Positions 35,941 through 46,134 of a stretch of 64,000 nucleotides of DNA are shown here, in pieces (positions within the stretch are counted from its first letter, which is position 1; the number at the start of each line of letters is the position of its first letter). Below the pieces are notes generated by a model, which was given only the letters and a program-made list of their open reading frames with translations, did not search any database and was not told where the DNA came from. Location of the stretch: assembly GCA_934177795.1 (NCBI GenBank), contig CAKPPS010000001.1, positions 91,977 to 155,976 of the forward strand. The letters run 5' to 3'. Made by a program: the position numbers and the translations under genes. Source of the DNA: an uncultured Clostridia bacterium (GTDB lineage: Bacteria; Bacillota; Clostridia; TANB77; CAG-508).

Positions 35941-36303
35941 ATGTCAAAAAATGAGTTTATTTGTGATTGCAATATAATACATGAAAAAAATGTACACGAA
36001 ACATTAGAAAAAATGCCAGATGAGAATGTATTTAATAAAATTGCAGAATTTTTTAAGATTTTAGGAGATACTACAAGAACTAAAATATTATTTGCATTAG
36101 ATGCAAATGAAATGTGTGTATGTGACATAGCAAATGTACTAAATATGAGTAAGTCTTCTATTTCACATCAACTTGGAACATTGCGAAGAATGGATATTGT
36201 GAAATGTAGAAGAGAAGGAAAAGAAGTATATTACACATTAGATGATAACCATATAAAAGAAGTGTTTGAAGTAGCACTAGAACATATAGAACATAAAAAA
36301 TAA
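35941..36303 (+). CDS. cadC: CadC-like ArsR/SmtB metal-sensing repressor
   Basis: A 120-residue winged-helix repressor. Cys8 and Cys10 near the N-terminus (FICDCN) and Cys59/Cys61 in EMCVCDIA match the alpha3N thiolate site of CadC that senses Cd/Pb. The DNA-binding helix is NMSKSSISHQLGTLR. The C-terminal DDNHIKEVFEVALEHIEHKK resembles the alpha5 zinc site (Asp, His, His). Release from two palindromic operators upstream when metal binds would turn on cadC and cadA. It starts behind AAAGGAGG. Confidence 0.92.
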   Translation: MSKNEFICDCNIIHEKNVHETLEKMPDENVFNKIAEFFKILGDTTRTKILFALDANEMCVCDIANVLNMSKSSISHQLGTLRRMDIVKCRREGKEVYYTLDDNHIKEVFEVALEHIEHKK

Positions 36304-36308
36304 AGTAT

Positions 36309-36350
36309 AGAAGGGAGAAAATGATATATTATAATTGTTAAATATATCAT
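36309..36350 (+). promoter_or_regulatory. Leader hairpin with a six-codon mini-ORF before cadA
   Basis: GAAGGGAG is followed by ATG 36321, which opens a peptide of six residues (MIYYNC) ending at 36341. The same bases form a 10-bp stem (ATGATATATT / AATATATCAT, 36321-36350). cadA starts 10 nt later without any clear binding site of its own, so its translation may depend on ribosomes finishing the mini-ORF. This is inference from layout. Confidence 0.4.
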
Positions 36351-36359
36351 AAAAACATT

Positions 36360-38207
36360 ATGAAAAAAAGATTATATATTATTATTATTTCAGCAGTATT
36401 ATTTTTGTTTTCAATGATAGTAAAATTTGAAAACCCATTAATTAATAATATTATTTATATTATTAGTTATTTACTAGTAGGATTAAAAATAATAAAAGAA
36501 GCTATAGAAAATATTACTAAGGGAGAAGTATTAGATGAGAATTTTTTAATGGCAGTTGCTACATTGGGAGCATTTGGAATTGGTGAGTTTCCAGAAGCAG
36601 TAGCAGTTATGCTATTTTATCAAATAGGAGAGTTATTTCAAGATTATGCTGTAGATAAATCTAAGAAATCTATTTCAACATTAATGAATATTAGACCAGA
36701 TTATGCTAATGTGCGTAGAAATTCAACAATAGAAAAGGTAAATCCAGCAGACGTAAAAATAGGAGAAAGTATAATAGTAAAACCAGGTGAGAAAATTCCT
36801 TTAGATGGTATTGTACAAGAGGGAACTTCAATGCTAGATACTTCAGCTTTAACAGGGGAATCAGTTCCCAGAGAAGTTACTTTAAATGATGAGGTATTAA
36901 GTGGATGTATCAATAAAAATGGTATGATTACAATAAAAGTAACAAAAGAATTTGGAGAATCAACAGTTAGTAAGATATTAAATTTAGTAGAAAATGCTAG
37001 TAGTAAAAAATCACAATCAGAGAAATTTATAACTAAATTCGCAAAATATTATACACCTATAGTTGTAATAATTGCATTAGTATTAGCTTTTATACCACCA
37101 TTAATTTTTAAAGATACTATGTTTAGTGAATGGATTTATAGAGCATTATCATTTTTAGTAGTGTCTTGTCCATGTGCTTTAGTAATATCAATTCCACTAA
37201 GCTTTTTTGGAGGGATAGGTGGAGCTTCAAAAATAGGAATACTAATAAAAGGAAGCAACTATCTAGAAATGCTATCAAAAGCAGAAGCAATAGTGTTTGA
37301 TAAAACAGGTACATTAACAGAGGGAAGTTTTGAAGTAAGAGAAGTAAAATCTATTAATATGTCAAAAGAAGAATTAATAAAAATAGTAGCTTATGCTGAA
37401 AGTTTTTCAAATCATCCAGTAGCGGAATCAGTAAAAAATGCCTATGGTAAAGAAATTAATAAAGAATTAATAAGTAAAACAGAAGAAATTAGTGGTCATG
37501 GAATTGTAGCAGTAGTAGAAGGAAAAGAAGTTTTTGTTGGAAATGACAAATTAATGGTACAAAAAAATATAACTTATGAAAAGTGCCAAAAAATAGGAAC
37601 AGTATTATATGTGGCAATAAATAACAAATTTGAAGGGTACATACTAATTGCAGATAAAATAAAAGATGACTCAAAAAATGCAATTAATGACTTGAAAAAA
37701 TTAAATGTTAAAAATACAATTATGCTTACAGGAGATAGAAAAGAAGTAGGTGAAGCTGTAGCTAAAGAATTAAAATTAGATGAAGTATATACTGAATTAT
37801 TACCAGATGGAAAAGTTGAAAAATTAGAAGAATTAATGAAGAAAAAGACAGAAAAAGGAAAGGTGATATTTGTAGGAGATGGAATAAATGATGCTCCAGT
37901 ATTAGCATTATCTGATATAGGTATTGCAATGGGAGGCTTAGGCTCAGATGCAGCTATTGAAGCGGCTGATATAGTTATTATGACAGATGAAGTATCAAAA
38001 ATTAGTAAAGCAATAAAAATTTCACGAAAAACTATGAAGATAGTAAAACAAAATATAATATTTGCAATTACTGTAAAAATATTAGTATTAATATTGAGTG
38101 CTGTAGGAATTGCTACTATGTGGGAAGCTGTATTTGCAGATGTAGGAGTTTCTATACTTGCAATTATAAATTCTTTGAGAATGTTACAGGTAAAAAATTT
38201 TAAATAA
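36360..38207 (+). CDS. cadA: P1B-type heavy-metal ATPase (Cd/Zn/Pb efflux)
   Basis: A 615-residue pump with six to eight membrane helices. It has TGES (actuator domain), the metal-passage motif SCPCALVIS in a membrane helix, the phosphorylation loop DKTGTLTEG, SNHPVAESV (HP motif) and GDGINDAPVLALSDIGIAMG. It lacks the N-terminal Cys-rich heavy-metal domain of most CadA proteins, starting directly with a membrane helix. CPC together with the CadC-like regulator upstream points to Cd(II), Zn(II) or Pb(II) export. Confidence 0.92.
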   Translation: MKKRLYIIIISAVLFLFSMIVKFENPLINNIIYIISYLLVGLKIIKEAIENITKGEVLDENFLMAVATLGAFGIGEFPEAVAVMLFYQIGELFQDYAVDKSKKSISTLMNIRPDYANVRRNSTIEKVNPADVKIGESIIVKPGEKIPLDGIVQEGTSMLDTSALTGESVPREVTLNDEVLSGCINKNGMITIKVTKEFGESTVSKILNLVENASSKKSQSEKFITKFAKYYTPIVVIIALVLAFIPPLIFKDTMFSEWIYRALSFLVVSCPCALVISIPLSFFGGIGGASKIGILIKGSNYLEMLSKAEAIVFDKTGTLTEGSFEVREVKSINMSKEELIKIVAYAESFSNHPVAESVKNAYGKEINKELISKTEEISGHGIVAVVEGKEVFVGNDKLMVQKNITYEKCQKIGTVLYVAINNKFEGYILIADKIKDDSKNAINDLKKLNVKNTIMLTGDRKEVGEAVAKELKLDEVYTELLPDGKVEKLEELMKKKTEKGKVIFVGDGINDAPVLALSDIGIAMGGLGSDAAIEAADIVIMTDEVSKISKAIKISRKTMKIVKQNIIFAITVKILVLILSAVGIATMWEAVFADVGVSILAIINSLRMLQVKNFK

Positions 38208-38223
38208 AATAAGAAATAACTAT

Positions 38224-38252
38224 TTACAAATAAATAAAAAAAGATATATAAT
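38224..38252 (+). promoter_or_regulatory. Promoter of the 27-residue peptide gene
   Basis: TTACAA (38224-38229), 17 bp, TATAAT (38247-38252), about 42 nt ahead of the ATG. Confidence 0.45.
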
Positions 38253-38293
38253 CAAATAAATAAAAAAAGTATAGAAAAGAAGAGGAGATAAAT

Positions 38294-38377
38294 ATGAATA
38301 ACTATAAAAAAATAGCAAATTTAATAGGAAATACAGCTATTTCATTAATAGTTGTCATATTTATTTTCGTTTTTTAA
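38294..38377 (+). CDS. 27-residue single-helix membrane peptide
   Basis: ATG 38294 follows GAGGAGAT by 5 nt. The predicted peptide begins MNNYKKIANLIGNTAI and continues SLIVVIFIFVF: a short basic, polar head and one hydrophobic helix ending in Phe. It has its own promoter, binding site and terminator within 180 bp, which argues for a genuine gene. Such peptides include type I toxins, small regulators of membrane pumps, and sporulation peptides. It follows cadA by 87 nt, so modulation of CadA is one option. No antisense RNA is evident. Confidence 0.55.
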   Translation: MNNYKKIANLIGNTAISLIVVIFIFVF

Positions 38378-38402
38378 TAAGGACTAACCTCCTTATTTTT
38401 TT
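38377..38402 (+). terminator. Terminator of the small membrane peptide gene
   Basis: ATAAGGA pairs with TCCTTAT around a 6-nt loop, followed by seven T. It starts within the peptide's stop codon. Confidence 0.75.
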
Positions 38403-38435
38403 GTGCTTTTTTTAATATAAAAATGGAGGATGAAA

Positions 38436-39524
38436 ATGAAGGAAAAAAACAAAAAAATAGTATTTGAAGATGGTGAAGAATATTTAGGATATGGATTTGG
38501 GGCAGACAAAGAATGTATTTGTGAAATAGTTTTTAACACATCTATGGTTGGATATCAAGAAATAGTATCAGATCCATCTTATACATATCAGACGGTAGTA
38601 ATGACATATCCATTAATTGGTAATTATGGAATAACAGATGAAGATTATGAGACAAGACAACCAACCATTGGCGGATTAGTGGTAAGAGAATACAATGATT
38701 TACCAAGTAATTTTAGATATACAAAAACATTATCAGAATACTTAGAAGAAAATAATATACCTGGAATATTTGGAATTGATACTAGAAAACTAACAAGAAG
38801 TATACGAAATAAAGGGAGTAGAAAAGTAATAATAACAGATATTAATACAAGTACAGAAGATGCAATTAAAAAATTAAATAAATATGAAATTCCGAGTGAT
38901 GCAGTGGCAAAAGTAAGCTGTAAGAAAAAATGGTATTCAAGAACTACAAATTTTAAATATAATGTTGTAGCAATTGATTGTGGAATGAAACTTAATATTG
39001 TTAGAAGTTTAAATAAAAGGGATTGTAATGTGACAGTAGTACCATACAATACAAAAATAGAAGATATAATAAAATTAAAGCCAGATGGAATATTTTTGTC
39101 AAATGGACCAGGAAATCCAGAAGATGTCGTAGAAGTTATAAATTTAGTTAAGGAATTAAAAGGAAAATACCCTATTTTTGGAATATGTTTAGGACATCAA
39201 ATAATAAGTTTAGCTTATGGTGCAAAAACATATAAACTAAAATTTGGGCATAGAGGAGGCAATCATCCGGTATTAAATTTAAAAAATGGCAAAATAGAAA
39301 TAACAAGTCAAAATCATAGTTATGCAGTTGATGAAAAATCTCTAGAAAAAACAAAGCTAAAACCAACTCATAAAAATATTTTAGATGGAACAATAGAAGG
39401 AGTAGAATGTACAAAAGATATGATTTTCAGTGTGCAATATCATCCTGAGAGTGCGCCTGGACCACAAGATAGCGGATACTTGTTCGACCAATTTGTTAAT
39501 TTAATGAAAGAAAATAGTAAGTAA
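38436..39524 (+). CDS. carA: Carbamoyl-phosphate synthase small subunit (glutaminase)
   Basis: Releases ammonia from glutamine for carbamoyl phosphate, which feeds arginine and pyrimidine synthesis. The 362-residue protein starts [16 protein letters not shown] and has the N-terminal [11 protein letters not shown] block, the class I amidotransferase Cys in [14 protein letters not shown], and [10 protein letters not shown] with the catalytic His and Glu. ATG 38436 lies 5 nt after GGAGGA. carB follows after 16 nt. No PyrR attenuator or T-box is evident in the short leader. Confidence 0.96.
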   Translation: MKEKNKKIVFEDGEEYLGYGFGADKECICEIVFNTSMVGYQEIVSDPSYTYQTVVMTYPLIGNYGITDEDYETRQPTIGGLVVREYNDLPSNFRYTKTLSEYLEENNIPGIFGIDTRKLTRSIRNKGSRKVIITDINTSTEDAIKKLNKYEIPSDAVAKVSCKKKWYSRTTNFKYNVVAIDCGMKLNIVRSLNKRDCNVTVVPYNTKIEDIIKLKPDGIFLSNGPGNPEDVVEVINLVKELKGKYPIFGICLGHQIISLAYGAKTYKLKFGHRGGNHPVLNLKNGKIEITSQNHSYAVDEKSLEKTKLKPTHKNILDGTIEGVECTKDMIFSVQYHPESAPGPQDSGYLFDQFVNLMKENSK

Positions 39525-39540
39525 TATAGGAGGAATAAAA

Positions 39541-42500
39541 ATGCCAAAAAGAAAAGATATAAAAACAGTATTAGTAATTGGCTCTGGTCCAATAGTTATA
39601 GGACAAGCAGCTGAATTTGATTATGCAGGAACACAAGCTTGTTTAGCATTAAAAGAAGAGGGATATAAAGTTATTTTAGTTAATTCCAATCCAGCAACTA
39701 TAATGACAGACACTAGTATCGCAGATAAGGTATATATGGAACCACTAACATTAGAATATGTTGCAAAAATAATTAGATATGAAAGACCAGATGCAATATT
39801 ACCAGGAATAGGAGGACAAACTGGACTAAATATAGCAATGCAATTACATAAAAAAGGAGTTTTAGAGGAATGTCAAGTAGAATTGTTAGGTACAAGTAGT
39901 GAAAGCATAGAAAGAGCGGAAGATAGAGAAAAATTTAAAGAATTATGTCAGGAATTAGGAGAACCTGTTTTAGAATCTGTTATAGCTGGAACTGAGCAAG
40001 AAGGGATTATAGCAGCAGAAAAAATCGGGTATCCAGTTGTTTTAAGACCTGCATTTACATTAGGTGGAACAGGTGGAGGATTTGCAGATAATGAGAATGA
40101 ATTAAGAGAGATAATGAAACATGCTTTAAAATTATCACCGGTACATCAAGTATTAGTAGAAAAAAGTATAAAAGGATATAAAGAAATAGAATATGAAGTA
40201 ATAAGAGATGGAAATGATACAGCTATAACAGTATGTAATATGGAAAATCTTGATCCGGTGGGAATACATACTGGAGACTCTATAGTTGTAGCGCCAAGTC
40301 AAACATTAACAAATAAAGAATATCAATTATTAAGAGATAGTGCATTGAAAATTATAAGAGCATTAAAGATAGAAGGAGGATGTAATGTACAATTTGCATT
40401 AGACCCATTATCATTTAAATATTATTTAATAGAAGTTAATCCCAGAGTATCACGTTCATCAGCATTAGCATCTAAAGCTAGTGGATATCCAATAGCAAGA
40501 GTATCAGCAAAAATCGCTATTGGAATGAGATTAGATGAAATAAAATTAGCAAATACACCTGCAAGTTTTGAACCTGCATTAGATTATATAGTATGTAAAA
40601 TACCAAGATTTCCTTTTGATAAATTTACATTAGCATCTAATAAACTAAGTACACAAATGAAAGCAACAGGAGAAGTTATGAGTATCGGTAGAACTTTTGA
40701 AGAAAGTTTATTAAAAGCTGTAAGGTCATTAGAAACAGGAGTATGCCATATTTATTCAAACAAATTTGATGATATGGAAACAGAAAAAATTATGCAATAT
40801 ATCAAAGAAGGAACAGATGATAGAATTTATGCAATTGCTGAATTGATTAGAAGAAATATAGATTTAGGAATGATAAACAATATAACAAAAATAGACATGT
40901 TCTTTTTAGATAAATTAAAAAATATTATTGAAATGGAAAATTTATTAATTAAAAATATAAATAATATTAAAATATTAAAACTGGCAAAAAAAATAGGATT
41001 TAGTGATAGATATATAGCAAAATTATGGAATACAGAAGAAAAAGAAATTTATGCTATTAGAAAAAAGAATAATATACATCCTATATATAAAATGATTGAT
41101 ACATGTAGTAGCGAATTTGAAAGTTATGTGCCATATTTTTATTCTACTTATGAAGAAGAAAATGAATCAATTGTAAGTGACAATAAGAAAATTATTGTCT
41201 TGGGAGCAGGTCCAATAAGAATAGGACAAGGAGTGGAATTTGATTATTCTACAGTTCATGCAATAAAAACAATAAAACAAGCTGGTTATGAAGCAATTAT
41301 AATAAATAATAATCCGGAGACTGTCTCTACTGATTATACTACAAGTGATAAACTATATTTTGAACCATTAACAGTGGAAGATGTAATGAATATTATCGAA
41401 TTAGAAAAACCAATAGGAGTTATTGCGGCATTAGGAGGTCAAACAGCAATAAATTTAGCAAGTTCACTTTCTAAGCTTGGAGTAAAAATAATAGGAACAA
41501 ATGTAGATGCAATAGAAAGAGCGGAAAATAGAGAAGCTTTTGAAGAAGTAATGAAAAAATTAAATTTATTACAACCTAAAGGTGAAGCTGTAACAAAAAT
41601 AAAAGATGGAATAAAAGTTGCAAATGAAATAGGATATCCGGTATTAGTTAGACCTAGTTATGTACTAGGTGGTAGAGCAATGCAAATTGTTTCAAACCAA
41701 AAATCATTGGAGAAATATTTAAAAACAGCTGTAGAAATTAATACAAAACAGCCAGTATTAGTAGATAAATATATCATAGGTAAAGAATTAGAAGTGGATG
41801 CAGTGTGTGATGGAAAAGATGTATTTATTCCAGGAATAATGGAACATGTTGAAAAAACAGGAATACATTCAGGAGATAGTATAAGCATTTATCCTACATT
41901 TAGTATAAGTACAAAGGTTAAAGAAAAAATAATAGATTATACAGTTAAATTAGGGATAGGAATAGGTATTGTTGGATTGTATAATATTCAATTTATAGTT
42001 GATAAAAATGAGGATGTATATGTTATAGAAGTAAACCCAAGGTCATCAAGGACAGTGCCATTTATATCTAAAGCAACAGGATATCAAATTGCAGATATAG
42101 GCACATTAGTAATGATAGGAAAGCCCCTAAAGGAGCAAGGAATTACAGAAATATATCCTAAAGAAAAAGAAAAATGGTATGTAAAGGCACCAGCTTTTTC
42201 ATTTTCTAAATTAACAGGTATGGATATCACATTATCACCAGAAATGAAATCGACGGGAGAAGCAATAGGATATGATAAAAAATTAACAAGAGCATTATAT
42301 AAAGCACTTCAATCTACAGGAATGAAACTTTCTAACTATGGAACTATATTTGTAACATTAGCAGATAAAGATAAAAATGAAGCATTGCCGCTAATTAAAA
42401 GATTTTATAACTTAGGATTTAATATAGAAGCAACAAAAGGAACGGCAGATTTCTTGAAAGAACATGGAATTAGAACGAGAATAAAGAAAAAGATAAGTGA

Positions 42501-42720
42501 AGGAAGTGAAGAAATTTTAGATTCACTTAGACAAGGATATGTAAGTTATGTTATAAACACTACAGATATAGATTCAGGAAGTCAAGAAAATGATGAAGCA
42601 TTAATAAAAAGATGTGCAGTTGAAAATAATATTGCAACATTTACAGCTTTAGATACAGTAAATGTATTGCTAGATGTTTTAGAAGAAATTACTTTAGGAG
42701 TTTCAACAATAGATGATTAA
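39541..42720 (+). CDS. carB: Carbamoyl-phosphate synthase large subunit
   Basis: A 1059-residue protein with the duplicated ATP-grasp layout. The first half has [36 protein letters not shown] and [16 protein letters not shown]; the second has [32 protein letters not shown] and [18 protein letters not shown]. The MGS-like allosteric domain is at the C-terminus (about 930-1059). It makes carbamoyl phosphate from bicarbonate, ammonia (via CarA) and two ATP. All catalytic blocks are present. Confidence 0.97.
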   Translation: MPKRKDIKTVLVIGSGPIVIGQAAEFDYAGTQACLALKEEGYKVILVNSNPATIMTDTSIADKVYMEPLTLEYVAKIIRYERPDAILPGIGGQTGLNIAMQLHKKGVLEECQVELLGTSSESIERAEDREKFKELCQELGEPVLESVIAGTEQEGIIAAEKIGYPVVLRPAFTLGGTGGGFADNENELREIMKHALKLSPVHQVLVEKSIKGYKEIEYEVIRDGNDTAITVCNMENLDPVGIHTGDSIVVAPSQTLTNKEYQLLRDSALKIIRALKIEGGCNVQFALDPLSFKYYLIEVNPRVSRSSALASKASGYPIARVSAKIAIGMRLDEIKLANTPASFEPALDYIVCKIPRFPFDKFTLASNKLSTQMKATGEVMSIGRTFEESLLKAVRSLETGVCHIYSNKFDDMETEKIMQYIKEGTDDRIYAIAELIRRNIDLGMINNITKIDMFFLDKLKNIIEMENLLIKNINNIKILKLAKKIGFSDRYIAKLWNTEEKEIYAIRKKNNIHPIYKMIDTCSSEFESYVPYFYSTYEEENESIVSDNKKIIVLGAGPIRIGQGVEFDYSTVHAIKTIKQAGYEAIIINNNPETVSTDYTTSDKLYFEPLTVEDVMNIIELEKPIGVIAALGGQTAINLASSLSKLGVKIIGTNVDAIERAENREAFEEVMKKLNLLQPKGEAVTKIKDGIKVANEIGYPVLVRPSYVLGGRAMQIVSNQKSLEKYLKTAVEINTKQPVLVDKYIIGKELEVDAVCDGKDVFIPGIMEHVEKTGIHSGDSISIYPTFSISTKVKEKIIDYTVKLGIGIGIVGLYNIQFIVDKNEDVYVIEVNPRSSRTVPFISKATGYQIADIGTLVMIGKPLKEQGITEIYPKEKEKWYVKAPAFSFSKLTGMDITLSPEMKSTGEAIGYDKKLTRALYKALQSTGMKLSNYGTIFVTLADKDKNEALPLIKRFYNLGFNIEATKGTADFLKEHGIRTRIKKKISEGSEEILDSLRQGYVSYVINTTDIDSGSQENDEALIKRCAVENNIATFTALDTVNVLLDVLEEITLGVSTIDD

Positions 42721-42756
42721 AGATACAAAGATATAGTTTTTATTATAAATTAATGC

Positions 42757-42947
42757 CAAGAAAGACTTAAAAATATAAGATTTTCATTACATGTCTCAGT
42801 TTATTATAAAATTTAAGAAATTCTAATTTATTTTAGGGCACCCTTCCACTATCGTGAACTCTTTCCCTAAAATTACATAGAATTTCTAAAATTTTTCCAT
42901 GCACATTCGACATTTCATTTCAATCTTATATTTTTAAGTCTTCTTAG
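42757..42947. ncRNA. Rod-like structured RNA, 6S RNA-like
   Basis: A 190-nt gap between carB and the DUF1836 gene folds on itself. Outer arms of 21 bp are perfectly complementary (42762-42782 with 42922-42942). A large unpaired bubble follows, then a second long helix (AGAAATTCTA with TAGAATTTCT, and TTTTAGGG with CCCTAAAA), capped by a loop containing the unusually GC-rich GGGCACCCTTCCAC and TCGTGAACTC. A closed rod with a central bubble is the architecture of 6S RNA, the regulator that mimics an open promoter for sigma-A RNA polymerase. The rod is symmetric, so I cannot tell the strand; weak -10 boxes exist on both sides. Confidence 0.5.
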
Positions 42948-42974
42948 AGCTAATTTATATCATTATCTAAAAAT

Positions 42975-43472
42975 TTAATTTTTATTGATTTCTTCTTTGG
43001 TATATATAGAATAAGCACAAGATAATAAAACAGTTTTTAGAAGATATTTATCATCATTTTTTGAACTTTTGTCAACAAAGTCTTTTTGAAAAAATACACA
43101 TTCTAAAGCTTGTTCAAATAATTGACAAAAATTATCATAGGCTATTTCAATGCTAGATTTTTCTAATGCTAAATTAATTAGTTTTTGAATATCACTAATT
43201 TTATAAACTTCTTTTAAAATACAAATAACTAAAAATTTAGCTAAATGAGTTTTAGAATATTTCTTTTTTGATGGAGGTTCTGTTACTTTATTTTTTACAT
43301 AATTATTAATCATATTTTTAGTTAAAATCAGGTTTTCATCATTTGCAGAAAAAGAAAATAAACAAGGTGCTAATGTTTCATTTATTAAAGTTACAACTTG
43401 ATCTAGATATAAACTAATATTTGGTAATTCATTCCATCTTGGAAGATGGAAATTTATTTTTTCAGTATTCAT
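42975..43472 (-). CDS. DUF1836 family protein
   Basis: A 165-residue soluble protein with the family's characteristic segments HLPRWNELPNISLYLDQV and TKNMINNYVKNKVTEPPSKK. DUF1836 proteins have a MerR-like helix-turn-helix N-terminal half and are regarded as possible regulators, some linked to stress or sporulation in Firmicutes. The N-terminal part KNMINNYVKN with KYSKTHLAKFLV fits such a DNA-binding unit. It stands alone between the structured RNA and the acyl-CoA ligase, divergent from the latter. Confidence 0.8.
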   Translation of the reverse strand: MNTEKINFHLPRWNELPNISLYLDQVVTLINETLAPCLFSFSANDENLILTKNMINNYVKNKVTEPPSKKKYSKTHLAKFLVICILKEVYKISDIQKLINLALEKSSIEIAYDNFCQLFEQALECVFFQKDFVDKSSKNDDKYLLKTVLLSCAYSIYTKEEINKN

Positions 43473-43597
43473 AATATAAAAAGTCCCTTCATATAATAAA
43501 ATTTATTATATAGTATCATAATTAGAATTGATAGTCAATATTGACAAAGTGAAAAAGATGTGTTAATCTGGTTTGAGAAACTAGATAGGAGGTAAGT

Positions 43598-45322
43598 ATG
43601 AAAAATCAATTAAGAGAACTTCCAAAGTTTGATAATATTAAAGAGATTATATATAATTCAGTTAAGCTGTATGCAGAAAATATAGCATTTACAATAAAGA
43701 AAAAAGTAGAAAATAAAACAGAATATATTAATATAACGTATGAAAAATTATTGCAGGATATAAATTCTTTAGGTACAATGTTACATAAAAAAGAATTAAA
43801 AAGAAAAAGAGTTGCCATAATAGGAAAAAATAGATATGAATGGTCAATTTCTCATTTAGCATGTTTAATGGGAGGAATAGTATCAGTTCCTTTAGATAAA
43901 GATTTGCAATTAGATGAGTTAGAAGAATCGCTAATAAGAAGTAAAGTAGATGCAATTATATTTGATGAGAAAATAGAAGAAAAAATAAATATAGTAAAAG
44001 CAAATAAGAAGACTAATATAAAAGAATATATTTGTATGAGTGAACTTAAAGAGTATGAAAATGTGCCTAATTTATTAAAATTAGGTAAGAAAATTATTGA
44101 AGATGGAAATCATGATTACGAAAATTATGAAGTAGACTCCAAATGTATGAGTATATTACTATTTACATCTGGAACTACAGCAAAATCAAAAGCGGTTATG
44201 TTATCTCAATATGGAATTGCAACAAATGTTTACGATATGCAAATTGTAGAAACATTTTTACCAACAGATGTAAATATTGCGTTTTTACCATTTCATCATA
44301 TATTTGGTTCGACAGGTATGATAGTAATGCTAGCAAGTGGAGTTAAAACGGTATTTCCTGATGGATTAAGATATATAAAGCAAAATTTAATAGAATATCA
44401 AGTTTCTTTATTTGTTGGTGTACCATTGCTTATAGATAAAATGTATTCAAATATAGAAAAAGAAATAGAAAAACAGGGAAAAACAAAACTAATTAATATA
44501 GCAATAAAAATTAGTAATATATTAATGAAACTTCATATTGACGTTAGAAGACAAGTATTTAAACCAATTATAAATGCATTAGGAGGAAAAATGAGATTCA
44601 TTATTTCTGGAGGAGCACCATTAGATAAAGAAATAGAAAAGAAATTTAATGAATTTGGAATTCATATAGTACAAGGATATGGATTGACAGAAACATCTCC
44701 AGTAATTGCAGCAGAAAATGATAAATATGTAAAATTAGGCTCAGTAGGTATTCCAATGAAACATGCTAATATTGAAATCGTTAATAAAGATGAAAAAGGA
44801 ATAGGAGAAATCACAGTAAAAGGACCGAATGTTATGCTTGGATATTATGAAAATGAAGAAGCAACAGCAGAAGTGCTAAAAAATGGAAGGTTTTATACAG
44901 GTGATTTAGGATTTCTAGATGATGAAGGATTTCTATTTATTACAGGCAGGAAAAAAGATATGATAGTATTAAAAAATGGAAAAAAAGTATTTCCTGAAGA
45001 ATTAGAAACTTTAATTAATAGAACTGAAGATATAGAAGAATCTTATGTCTTTGGCATGAAAGATAAAGAAGACAAAAGTAAAATAAAAGTAGCAGTAGAA
45101 GTAGTATATAATAAAGAAATAGTAAAAAAGAAATATGGAGAAATTTCAAAAGAAGAATTATATACAAAGATATGGAATGAGATAAAAGAAATAAATAAAA
45201 CTTTACCACGATATAAATATATAACACAGATGATTTTAACAGATGAACCATTAATAAAAACGACAACACATAAAATAAAGAGAAATGAAGAATATAAAAA
45301 AGTCAATGATAAATCTAAATAA
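43598..45322 (+). CDS. AMP-forming long-chain acyl-CoA synthetase
   Basis: A 574-residue member of the ANL superfamily, activating fatty acids via acyl-adenylate and CoA. Motifs: LLFTSGTTAKSKAV (phosphate loop), FLPFHHIFG, GYGLTETSPVIAAE, YTGDLGFLDDEGFLFITGRKKD and a C-terminal TTHKIKRNEEYKK with the catalytic Lys. It resembles FadD/AMP-binding proteins of the long-chain type; the exact chain length is not evident. A GGAGGT site precedes the start. It is a single gene. Confidence 0.88.
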   Translation: MKNQLRELPKFDNIKEIIYNSVKLYAENIAFTIKKKVENKTEYINITYEKLLQDINSLGTMLHKKELKRKRVAIIGKNRYEWSISHLACLMGGIVSVPLDKDLQLDELEESLIRSKVDAIIFDEKIEEKINIVKANKKTNIKEYICMSELKEYENVPNLLKLGKKIIEDGNHDYENYEVDSKCMSILLFTSGTTAKSKAVMLSQYGIATNVYDMQIVETFLPTDVNIAFLPFHHIFGSTGMIVMLASGVKTVFPDGLRYIKQNLIEYQVSLFVGVPLLIDKMYSNIEKEIEKQGKTKLINIAIKISNILMKLHIDVRRQVFKPIINALGGKMRFIISGGAPLDKEIEKKFNEFGIHIVQGYGLTETSPVIAAENDKYVKLGSVGIPMKHANIEIVNKDEKGIGEITVKGPNVMLGYYENEEATAEVLKNGRFYTGDLGFLDDEGFLFITGRKKDMIVLKNGKKVFPEELETLINRTEDIEESYVFGMKDKEDKSKIKVAVEVVYNKEIVKKKYGEISKEELYTKIWNEIKEINKTLPRYKYITQMILTDEPLIKTTTHKIKRNEEYKKVNDKSK

Positions 45323-45368
45323 AAATGAACAAAATGGTTAAACTATAAAGAGAATTTTAGAAATAATG

Positions 45369-45397
45369 TTGACAAATAGTGGCATATGATATATAAG
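45369..45397 (+). promoter_or_regulatory. Rubrerythrin promoter
   Basis: TTGACA (45369-45374), 17 bp, TATAAG (45392-45397), followed by AAGGAGGAGG before the start. Confidence 0.7.
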
Positions 45398-45423
45398 TAA
45401 CACAGTTAAAGGAGGAGGTATAA

Positions 45424-45969
45424 ATGGAAATGAATTTAAAAGGAACAAAAACAGAAAAAAATTTAATGGAAGCTTTTGCTGGAGAGTCACAAGCTAGAAA
45501 TAAATACACATATTTTGCTTCTAAAGCTAAAAAAGAAGGATATGAACAAATAGCTGCTATATTTGAAGAAACAGCTCAAAATGAAAAAGAACATGCTAAA
45601 ATGTGGTTTAAACTATTACAAGGTGGAGAAATAAAATCTACAATAGAAAATTTACAATCAGCAGCTGAAGGAGAAAATTATGAATGGACAGATATGTATG
45701 ACAGAATGGCAAAAGAAGCAAAAGAAGAAGGATTTGACAGAATAGCATATCTATTTGAAGCTGTAGGAAAAATAGAGAAAGAACATGAAGAAAGATATAA
45801 AAAATTAATTGAAAATGTAGAAGGTGGATTAGTATTCAGCCGTGATGGAGATAGAATATGGAAATGTAGAAATTGCGGACATATAGTTATAGGGAAATCA
45901 GCTCCTGAAATTTGTCCAGTATGTAGTCATCCAAAAGCATTTTTTGAAATAAAAGCAGAAAATTACTAA
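45424..45969 (+). CDS. rbr: Rubrerythrin
   Basis: A 181-residue peroxidase that protects anaerobes from hydrogen peroxide. The ferritin-like four-helix part carries the diiron ligands in [18 protein letters not shown], and a second EKEHEERY. The C-terminal rubredoxin-type domain has CRNCGH and CPVCSHP. Length and order are standard. The first two codons (ME) precede the usual [12 protein letters not shown] opening, so the true start may be the second Met at 45430. Confidence 0.95.
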   Translation: MEMNLKGTKTEKNLMEAFAGESQARNKYTYFASKAKKEGYEQIAAIFEETAQNEKEHAKMWFKLLQGGEIKSTIENLQSAAEGENYEWTDMYDRMAKEAKEEGFDRIAYLFEAVGKIEKEHEERYKKLIENVEGGLVFSRDGDRIWKCRNCGHIVIGKSAPEICPVCSHPKAFFEIKAENY

Positions 45970-45992
45970 AAAATATGTATTAAAATTATAAA

Positions 45993-46034
45993 AAATAACA
46001 AGTTGTATAAATAAAGCAAACTTGTTATTTTTTT
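45993..46034 (+). terminator. Rubrerythrin terminator
   Basis: A 12-bp stem AAATAACAAGTT / AACTTGTTATTT with a 14-nt loop and six T. Confidence 0.85.
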
Positions 46035-46134
46035 ATTTTCAAAAAAGGATTGACAAATATTGGAAATAATGATAAGCTATGAACACAATTTGTAAAAGAT
46101 AAACTATAAAGTTGTATTTAAAGGAGGTTTTCTT

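Noticed and set aside
39541..42720. Long reverse-strand open frames inside carB, pta, rel and other genes
   Set aside because: They are by-products of codon bias on the other strand: hydrophobic low-complexity translations, no binding sites, no family motifs.
46040..46134. T-box or other riboswitch before the HisRS-like gene
   Set aside because: No T-box sequence (AGGGTGGAACCGCG type) or specifier hairpin is visible; only a TTGACA box with a poor -10.
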